Shown here: positions 57,691 to 64,000 of the stretch, one piece after another
How the letters are laid out: each line of letters opens with the position of its first letter
Position numbering within the stretch: position 1 is the first letter of the stretch
Source: Carbonactinospora thermoautotrophica
Lineage (GTDB): Bacteria > Actinomycetota > Actinomycetes > Streptomycetales > Carbonactinosporaceae
Length of the DNA stretch: 64,000 bases
Direction of reading: 5' to 3'
NCBI RefSeq assembly: GCF_001543895.1
Contig: NZ_JYIJ01000015.1
Span: 186,001 to 250,000, forward strand
Notes under the pieces: generated by a model
Told to the model about the DNA's origin: nothing
What the model saw: the letters and a program-made list of their open reading frames with translations, nothing else
Database searches by the model: none
Made by a program: the position numbers and the translations under genes

Positions 57691-58000
57691 TGCGATCCGG
57701 TCGAGCCCCGGATCGCCGTAGCTCTCCTCAGCGTGGTCCATGCCGTGGAACCGGATGCTGATGACCGGGCTCGCGTTCCGCAGTCAGGCTGCCTCGGCGG
57801 CGCGCTGGCGCTGGGCCCGGCGCCAGCGGGTAAGCACGAGCGCCGTCCCCCGCCGACTCGCCCGTGAGGGTCGTACCGACCTGATTCCGGCGGGTGGAAA
57901 GGCAGGTCTGGCACGGCGTGTTCGCGGCCCTGGCTCATGACGCCGGGATCGCGACGCACGGCCCGGGGCGGCTGGAACGGGCGGTCGCCGCCCCGGTGGA

Positions 58001-58777
58001 TCATCCGGTCGCCGTTCCGTGTGCGGAGATCCCGTTGGCGGCGGCCAGGGGCCACTCCTGAACCGCGCCGACCGCCTCATGCTCCACCAGGTCCCGGGCG
58101 ATCCGCTCGGCGGCCTCCTGGTCGGCGTCCGCGATCACCTCGACCAGCCGGCCGTGGCGGTCCACCTCCTCGGCGAGGACTGCGGAGTCCGGCCGGGGGT
58201 ACTCGTCGCGCATCTGCAGGGCGACCGCCACACTGCCGGCCAGGTGCTGCAACATGCGGTTGCCGGGAGCGCTGAGCAGCGCCCGGTGGAAGTCCACGTG
58301 GGCGCGGATGTACAGGGGGTAGTCCCGCCGCTCAGCGGCCTCCCGCATGGCCCGCAGCGCGGTGGAGAGCTGAGTACGGGCTTCCTCGGGTGCGCGCAGG
58401 GAGGCGAGGCGGGCCGCCAGAGGCTCGATCGCCAGCCGCAGCTCCTGCAGCTCCCGCATCTGTTCCTGCCGCTGCGGGCCGTGAGCGCGCCAGTCGATCA
58501 CGTCCGGGTCGAGCAGGTTCCAATCACTGACCGGGCGTACCCGTGTGCCCACGTTCGGGCGCGCGCTGACCAGCCCCTTGGCCTCGAGGACGCGCAGCGA
58601 CTCACGCACCACCGTGCGGGACACGTCGAAGCTCTGCCCGATCTCCTCGGGCACCAGCGGCTGCCGCCCGTCGAACTCACCGGCCACGATCATCTGCCCT
58701 AGCTGCTGCACGACCTGGCCGTGCAGCCCTCGGCCCCGGTGCGCTGTCGGCTTCCTGGTGACCCGACCCGTTTCCAC
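58001..58777 (-). CDS. FadR-type GntR family regulator
   Basis: 258 residues. The winged helix (about 15-80) has SFDVSRTVVRESLRVLEAKG and a basic wing; the FCD domain (about 105-235) has IRAHVDFHRALLSAPGN and the conserved Asp/His ligands (DFH, HGRLVEVI). Such regulators respond to carboxylic acids. GTG 58777 with GGGAGGAAGG about 11 bases upstream is the likely start. Its targets are not obvious. Confidence 0.9.
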   Translation of the reverse strand: METGRVTRKPTAHRGRGLHGQVVQQLGQMIVAGEFDGRQPLVPEEIGQSFDVSRTVVRESLRVLEAKGLVSARPNVGTRVRPVSDWNLLDPDVIDWRAHGPQRQEQMRELQELRLAIEPLAARLASLRAPEEARTQLSTALRAMREAAERRDYPLYIRAHVDFHRALLSAPGNRMLQHLAGSVAVALQMRDEYPRPDSAVLAEEVDRHGRLVEVIADADQEAAERIARDLVEHEAVGAVQEWPLAAANGISAHGTATG

Positions 58778-59227
58778 GTACGATCCGCCTTCCTCCCTGA
58801 TGTGAGCCCTGGGAGCGCCGGTCGTGGGTCCGACCGGCGTAGTAGCTGAGTAGCTGAACCCGCTCCCGGTCACCGCCGCTCACGGGGTATGTGTCGGCGT
58901 ACCGGACGGGCTCCTTGAGCGGTTTTGACCATTCAGAGGTATCAACATCCGGAGGCGTCGAAGAGTTTCGTGATCCAGCCCCGTCGATCAACGGAAGTCA
59001 TGTGGTCCAACTGGCTGATTGTGGAGCTGATCACGACGTCGCCTCCGGCTTCGGCGCGCCGGTCGCGCCAGCGGATGGAGGCGACGATGGCCGCGTTCTG
59101 CTCGGCGTGGTTGGCGTGAGCCGTCGAGCCGGGGTACTCGGATTCGAACCGGTGTCTGTAGAGGCCGGCTTGACCCAATAGCTCCCCGAAGGCCCTGTAA
59201 CCCCTCACCCCGGGTTTCGGGACGATC
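58778..59227. other. Gene-less 450-bp stretch
   Basis: A minus-strand frame, about 58942-59238, overlaps the ABC permease stop and reads NAAIVASIRWRDRRAEAGGD and LDHMTSVDRRGWITKLF, which is somewhat protein-like, but no start signal or family supports it. A TTCGAAT-type tRNA-like arm occurs inside it (see rejected items). Confidence 0.4.
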
Positions 59228-60016
59228 TCAGGCGTCACGCCGGGCGAAGAACGCCCAGCAGAGGGCCAGCAGGGCAGCCACGTACGCGGACATGGTGAGC
59301 CCGCCGGACACCGGTGTCAGCGGTTCCCCGTAACCGGCTGGCGTCGAGACGCTCGGAACGAGCATCTGCCTGCCCGCGGCGAACGGCAGGAACTTCCCGG
59401 CCTCGCGCACCGGGCGTAGCGCCTCGAACCCCAGCACGACCGCGAGCACCGGTTCCAGCACCAGCGGGATCACCAGGATCGCGACCAGCGCGGCCGGCAC
59501 GTTGCGGAACAGCCCGGCCAGCGCGAGGCCGAGCAGCGCGCTCAGCACGACGAACGCCACGTACCCGCCCGATATCCGGGGCAGCGAGTGCTCGGTCCAG
59601 GGCAGGTCCAGCATCTGCTCGCCGAGTACCGCGAAGCCCACGCCCCAGCCGACCGCCAGCGAGAGCACCGCGACCACAGCCGCGGCCAGGGCCACCGCCA
59701 GCGTCTTGGCGGCCAGCACGCGGGAGCGCCGGGGGATCGCGGTCAGAGTCGCCCGGATGGAGCTGTACCGGTACTCGTGGCCGAGCGCGAGCACACCCAG
59801 GACCGCCATGAACACCGCCGGCGGCACCAGCGGGGAGTACAGGGCCCCGCCGGTGAGCAGCACCGCGATGTCCGCGACGTCCAGCGGCCCCGCCCGGAGG
59901 TTCGCGGCGATCGCCCAGCTGATCGACCCGGTGGCGAGCAGCGACAGCAGCGCCAGCCACCAGGTGGAGCGGATCGTCCGCAGCCGGATCAGCTCGTACC
60001 GTATCGCCCTGATCAC
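59228..60016 (-). CDS. ABC-2 type transporter permease
   Basis: 262 residues with six hydrophobic helices, one cytosolic loop with YSSIRATLTAIPRRSRVLAAK typical of ABC-2 exporters. GTG 60016 overlaps the stop of the upstream ATPase by four bases (GTGA) and follows GGAGGTGACAC. The exported substrate is unknown. Confidence 0.9.
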   Translation of the reverse strand: MIRAIRYELIRLRTIRSTWWLALLSLLATGSISWAIAANLRAGPLDVADIAVLLTGGALYSPLVPPAVFMAVLGVLALGHEYRYSSIRATLTAIPRRSRVLAAKTLAVALAAAVVAVLSLAVGWGVGFAVLGEQMLDLPWTEHSLPRISGGYVAFVVLSALLGLALAGLFRNVPAALVAILVIPLVLEPVLAVVLGFEALRPVREAGKFLPFAAGRQMLVPSVSTPAGYGEPLTPVSGGLTMSAYVAALLALCWAFFARRDA

Positions 60017-61272
60017 GTGTCACCTCCGCGGCTCGCCTCCCTGGCCGAGCGGTCCGTCTTCGCGCCTACGGGCCGGGACCGCTCCTCACCGGCGGCCTCG
60101 CCGGCTTCTGCCGCGGTGGCCCGGCCGGGTGCGTCGCCGTCCCCGCCACCCGCCCTGGCCCCACCCCCCGGCCCCGTGGCACCGTCCGGCTGGGCCTCGC
60201 GGTCCCGGACCCTCGCCGGGGCCTCCGGATCGGATCCCGGACTGTCCAGGTCAGCTGGCCGGATGGTCTGCCGTGTCGACGCATCGGGGTACGCGGCTGA
60301 CACAGCCGCCGGGGCGGGCTGGACCGCCGGCCGGGATGGCTCCACGGCGTGCGGGGCACGGCTGTCGCCGGGGTGGCCCACGCCGGTCGCCTGCTCCTCC
60401 GAGGTGGCTTCCAGGAACGCCTCCTCGAGAGTGGCGGCCCGGTCGGCGAGCTCGTGGAGCACGATCCCGTTGCGGAACGCCAGCTCCCCGATCTCCGCCC
60501 GCTCGACGCCGATGACCGAGATCACCGGGCCATCCTCGTGCACCACCTTGGCACCCTCACGGGTCAACAACCGGGCCAGACGCGCCACGTGCGGGCTGCG
60601 CACGACCACCGAACTGTGCGAGCCGCGCTTCACGAAGTCCGCGACCGGCTCGCTCGTGATCAGCCGACCCCGGCTGATCACCACCAAGTGGTCAGCCATC
60701 AGCGCCATCTCGGCGAGCAGGTGGCTGGACACGAACACGCACCTGCCCTGGGCGGCGAACGCCCTGAGGAAACCGCGCAGCCAGTTGATGGCCTGAGGGT
60801 CGAGGCCGTTGGCCGGCTCGTCGAGGATCAGTGTCTGCGGATCCCCTAGCATCGCCGCGGCCAGCCCGAGCCGTTGGGTCATGCCCATCGAGTAGGACTT
60901 CGGCCGTTTGTCACCCACCGAGGTGAGCCCCACCAACTCCAGCACCTCATCGACCCGCCCCCTGGGGATGCCGTTCGCGGCAGCGAGCATCCGCAAGTGG
61001 TCCCGGGCCTTGCGCGCCGGATGGTACGGAGGGGTCTCGAGCATCGCCCCGACCTCACGTAACGGGTGTTTGAGCTTGCGGTACGGCCGGCCGTTGAACA
61101 GCGTCACACCCCGTCCCCGGGCCAGTCCGAGCATCAGGCGCATCGTGGTCGACTTGCCCGCCCCGTTCGGCCCCAGAAAGCCGGTGACCACTCCGGGACG
61201 CACCTCGAAGGACAGCTCGTCCACGGCGAGCTTCCTGCCGTACCGCTTGGTGAGGCCTCTGGCTTCGATCAT
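60013..61272 (-). CDS. ABC transporter ATP-binding protein
   Basis: About 419 residues. Walker A GPNGAGKST, signature YSMGMTQRLGLA, Walker B LILDEPANGLDP and the H-loop SSHLLAEM are present in the first 230 residues. The C-terminal ~120 residues are a Pro/Ala/Gly-rich tail without domain. ATG 61272 follows GGGGAG at nine bases. It forms an operon with the permease. Export of a small hydrophobic compound is likely. Confidence 0.92.
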   Translation of the reverse strand: MIEARGLTKRYGRKLAVDELSFEVRPGVVTGFLGPNGAGKSTTMRLMLGLARGRGVTLFNGRPYRKLKHPLREVGAMLETPPYHPARKARDHLRMLAAANGIPRGRVDEVLELVGLTSVGDKRPKSYSMGMTQRLGLAAAMLGDPQTLILDEPANGLDPQAINWLRGFLRAFAAQGRCVFVSSHLLAEMALMADHLVVISRGRLITSEPVADFVKRGSHSSVVVRSPHVARLARLLTREGAKVVHEDGPVISVIGVERAEIGELAFRNGIVLHELADRAATLEEAFLEATSEEQATGVGHPGDSRAPHAVEPSRPAVQPAPAAVSAAYPDASTRQTIRPADLDSPGSDPEAPARVRDREAQPDGATGPGGGARAGGGDGDAPGRATAAEAGEAAGEERSRPVGAKTDRSAREASRGGDT

Positions 61273-61651
61273 CTCGCCATGCTCCCCATGAAAGCCCTCT
61301 CTCGCGCCGTGCCGTTGCCTGGCACCGAACCTCGCGGGCTTGCGCGGACATACGCGAAGCCGCGAGGAACCCTTCCCCACCGCGCTACTCGCAAATCGGG
61401 TAATCCTCTCGTTCCACACTCATGGGCACGACGATGCCGCTAGCAGGTGGACGGCACCACCTTCCGGGCGCTACGGCTGGGAGGCTCGCATGAACGCGCG
61501 ACCTGCCGCCCCTGTGCGGAACCGGTCGGCGCCACGCCGTGGCTGCTCCGCTGCGACTTCGCCGAGCACTGGGCGATGGCCGAGGGACCCGACGGCCGAT
61601 ACCAGACGCGGCGGACACCCCTCGGCTGAGCGACGCGGCGCAACGGCGGCT

Positions 61652-61876
61652 GCGGATCACACGCTGATCGTGAAGCCGCTCGACGCGCTGGCCTTCCGTG
61701 TCTTGCCCGGCCTCGTCGCGCATCCGGCACAGGTCATCGTGGCAACGGGCTAGGAGGTGGTCGGCATCCTTGCCGAGTGCGGTCGCGGCACGTTCGTCGT
61801 GCCGCTCGTAGTGCCTGGAGCTGAGCGCGTCGATGCGATCCTGCCAGGAGGCGTCGACCGTCTGCTGGACGGCGGT
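61652..61876 (+). pseudogene. Short gene split by an in-frame TAG
   Basis: The frame reads DHTLIVKPLDALAFRVLPGL, VAHPAQVIVATG, then TAG (61751-61753), then EVVGILAECGRGTFVVPLVV, PGAERVDAILPGGVDRLLDGG without frame change. The two halves look like one small protein family with a GRGTFV segment also found in GntR wings. No stronger family was found. A read-through or sequencing error is possible. Confidence 0.4.
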
Positions 61877-62092
61877 GAGGCCCGCTCGCGGGCGGCGGCC
61901 ACCGCGACGTCCGCGCGGATCCGTGCCGGGAACAGCACGCAGAGCACGAGAAGCTGGCAGAAGGGAGCCAGCCCGACCCGGAGCCGGGTGTCGCCGGTAC
62001 GTGGTGCCGGGCCGGTCGAACAGCCTGCCGACCAGTTCCCGGTGTCGTTCGGCCCTCTGACGTCCCTACCCGCGGGGACAGTGCGTTCACGG

Positions 62093-63130
62093 TCACGACG
62101 AGACCTCCTTTCCGCGTCGCAGCCGGTACAGGTTCTTCGGATGCACGCCTTGGTCGAGGACGTCCCGCACGAGGCAGGCCAGCCGATAGTCGGGGTCACG
62201 CTCGAGCGCGCGCTCGACCGCGATGCGGGCCAGGACACCGTCCCCGGAGGAGTAGGCGGCCAGGGCGGCCAGGGTGAGCGGCACGAGGTCGTGGGGTGGC
62301 GTGGCCCGACGGGCGAGCAGCAGCCACAGGCGCAGGGCGGCCGCGCCGTACCGCCCGTACCGCCACTCGGCGGCCTGGTCGCGCACCGCGTGGTCCTCCA
62401 ACCCCAGGACGAGCCGGGCGACTTCCCCGGCCTGGAACGACTCCCCGCCCTGGAGCACCCGCCGGACCGCCCTCCGGAGCAGCGACAGCGACTCTTCACG
62501 GAGGGCCTGCACGCCCGATCCGGTGGACAGCCGTCCGGCCAGCTCGGCCTTCACGGTCTTGAAAGCGGCGGCCAGCGCCTCCGCCTCGGCCCCGGTCACG
62601 GGTTCCAGCCGCGCCGCCACGGCATCACGGTCCGCCAGCGCCTGAAGCCCCCACGCGCGGGCCGCCCGCGCGACCGGCGAGTCCGGGTGGAACACCAGCG
62701 GAGTGCCCTCCGCCGGGCAGCAGGCGGCGACGCAAAAGAACGACCACCACCGCCCGTCCGCCACGTACAGGGCTTCGTGGAGTCCGATCCCCTGCTCACG
62801 GAGCGCGCGGTCGAGCGCGTCGACGAGCGGTCGGTGGGGATCCAGCGCGGCGAGGCCGTCACCCCCCGCGTACACCGCGGCCACCGCCTGGCTGGCACCG
62901 TCGGCGGCGAGGTGGGCGGCGGCGCACGCGGCGACCGGGTGCCGGCTCTCCGGCGGGGGCAGGTCGCAGCGCAGGACGAGCCCGAGCCGTTGGCGGGGGC
63001 CGCGCAGGGACAGCGCGACCAGACTGTTCCTGGGATGGAAGCCCAGCAGGTACGGCACCGCTTCGACGACGTCGGCGGGCGTACGCAGACGCAGGAGCCG
63101 CCCCGGAGGCGGCGCGGTGGGTTCGGTCAT
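62093..63130 (-). CDS. DUF4192 family protein
   Basis: 345 residues. LRLRTPADVVEAVPYLLGFHPRNSLVALSLRG is the N-terminal family signature, followed by RLGLVLRCDLP and a mostly helical C-terminal half with GDGVLARIAVERALERDPDY near the end. It is a common actinobacterial protein of unknown function. ATG 63130 (or an earlier GTG) is the start. Confidence 0.9.
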   Translation of the reverse strand: MTEPTAPPPGRLLRLRTPADVVEAVPYLLGFHPRNSLVALSLRGPRQRLGLVLRCDLPPPESRHPVAACAAAHLAADGASQAVAAVYAGGDGLAALDPHRPLVDALDRALREQGIGLHEALYVADGRWWSFFCVAACCPAEGTPLVFHPDSPVARAARAWGLQALADRDAVAARLEPVTGAEAEALAAAFKTVKAELAGRLSTGSGVQALREESLSLLRRAVRRVLQGGESFQAGEVARLVLGLEDHAVRDQAAEWRYGRYGAAALRLWLLLARRATPPHDLVPLTLAALAAYSSGDGVLARIAVERALERDPDYRLACLVRDVLDQGVHPKNLYRLRRGKEVSS

Positions 63131-63241
63131 GACTCGACCGTGCCGCACCACGCCCGATTGCGGCAGATCACCCCATGAAAATGTGGAAACACCTGCTCAG
63201 CGGGCCTGTGGACAACCGTTCCACGCCCGCCGCGGACCGCC

Positions 63242-63772
63242 TCACGGCCGCCGTCCGAACAGCGCGATCAGCGTGGTCTGCGGGTCCGCGTCATCCGGAA
63301 CCGGGACCGGCGCGTCGAAAAGCCCCAACTGGTGCAGTTCGTCCGCACGCGGCGCGTACTGGTCGTACACCAACCTCACCAGCTCCGGGTGGAGCCGTTC
63401 GTCCGCGCCGATCCCCCGGGCGAGGTCCCAGGCGTGCACGAGCAGGTCGCTGATCATCTCCTGGCAGTACTCGGCCGCGTCGACCGTGCCGTACGACAGG
63501 TGCACCAGCTGATCGAGCACGCCGGCCCGAACGCCTCCTGGGCGCCGCGGCGTCCCACGCGCCGACCGGGTCCGCCCCGAGCTGGTCCCCACCTCTTCGG
63601 TCGTCTTGCCGCCGAGCAGCTGCGGCGTCCAGAGCTGTTCGGTCACCAGGTGGTCGACCAGGGCCTGCACGTCCCACTCCGGGCACGGCGTGGGCGCGTC
63701 CGGTCGTCGCGCACCACGTGGCGCGCCGCCCGAACTCACCCGGCGCTTTCCCGTATATTCCGAATCAGGCAT
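63242..63772 (-). pseudogene. TIGR03086/DinB-like mycothiol-dependent family gene, multiply frameshifted
   Basis: PTPCPEWDVQALVDHLVTEQLW and AAEYCQEMISDLLVHAWDLARGIGADERLHPEL, then DADPQTTLIALFGRRP, are the family landmarks. Between residues 55 and 95 the homologous sequence switches frame: DPVGAWDAAA is in one frame, QEAFGPA in a second, GVLDQLVHLSYG back in the first. The N-terminal helix is also missing. At least three indels are needed, so it is probably non-functional. Confidence 0.75.
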
Positions 63773-63813
63773 AAAACCCGTTCTCCTGCCGGACGCGGGG
63801 TCCGGATCGGCGG

Positions 63814-64000
63814 CTACTCTTCCAGCGGAACCCGGCGCGGGCGCAGTGCTCGGGCCCGCAGCGCGGCCGACACGATCTCCCGGCCCAGCGGCGTGAGCGC
63901 GACGGCGTGCCCACCCGGCTCCGCAGTCTGCCGCACGCACCCCAGCACCTCGCCTGCCGTGAGCCACGGGCCGAGCACACATGCGAGATCGACCGCGTTG
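63814..64000 (-). CDS. Partial C-terminal gene, unknown family
   Basis: 62 codons run off the right edge and end at TAG 63814: AVDLACVLGPWLTAGEVLGC, ALTPLGREIVSAALRARALR. The ALTPLGREIV helix resembles the wing/C-terminal helix of small regulators, but the fragment is too short to name. Confidence 0.5.
   Translation of the reverse strand, partial: NAVDLACVLGPWLTAGEVLGCVRQTAEPGGHAVALTPLGREIVSAALRARALRPRRVPLEE

Noticed and set aside
59125-59192. tRNA-like sequence on the minus strand with GGTTCGAATCC and a GGGG/CCCC acceptor
   Set aside because: Only about 60 bases lie between the pairing ends, there is no anticodon arm, and the T stem has only three good pairs. It may be chance or an old attachment site, not a tRNA gene.

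Overview
The window is high-GC DNA with the gene order and protein families of a filamentous actinomycete. Actinobacterial markers include sepH, an hrdB-type principal sigma factor, a DUF7455 protein, DUF4192 and DUF5998 proteins, a eukaryote-like IleS behind a translational T-box, and mycothiol-type pseudogene families. The hrdB / DUF7455 / parE ... parC neighbourhood is known from Streptomyces and relatives. I cannot name the species.

Left part (1-24 kb), mostly housekeeping: a DUF2567-like membrane protein (partial), an amidohydrolase, dnaE, an IclR regulator, a ferredoxin-P450 pair divergent from a tetR gene with two matching operator sites, a minus-strand series DUF167 - DksA/TraR - lspA - rluD-type synthase, ileS with its T-box, a secreted subtilase, a MazG-like phosphohydrolase, an MFS transporter overlapping a sugar-lactone oxidase, sepH and kynureninase.

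Accessory core (24.3-30 kb): a compact cluster on the plus strand encodes a cytosolic subtilisin-like protease, an ECF-like sigma factor that seems to start at CTG, a small protein with a beta-sandwich-like end, and an 872-residue TPR-CHAT (caspase-like) protease. A 12-codon reading frame and a terminator follow. All protease triad/dyad residues are intact. This is the best candidate for a poorly described signalling or conflict system: two unlike proteases linked to a dedicated sigma factor.

Middle (30-45 kb): sulfurtransferase, VOC protein, a 152-bp MITE inserted exactly at the stop codon of a phosphodiesterase gene, DUF5998, a phosphoribosyltransferase, a GNAT-acyl-CoA synthetase fusion, a graveyard with remnants of cbtB and cbtA next to a truncated nucleotide-binding-like gene, psuG, and divergent ptsI/ptsH sharing LacI-type palindromes, then an acyl-CoA synthetase and a LOG-like protein.

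Right part (45-64 kb): parC, an HD hydrolase, a sucrase/ferredoxin-like protein, parE interrupted by a 559-residue homing-endonuclease intein at the Toprim DxD motif, DUF7455, hrdB, a frameshifted SpoIIE-type phosphatase, a FadR-type regulator, an ABC exporter pair, decayed genes, DUF4192, a multiply frameshifted TIGR03086 gene, and a partial gene at the edge. Several genes have a TANNNT box 6-7 nt before the start codon, which suggests common leaderless transcription.
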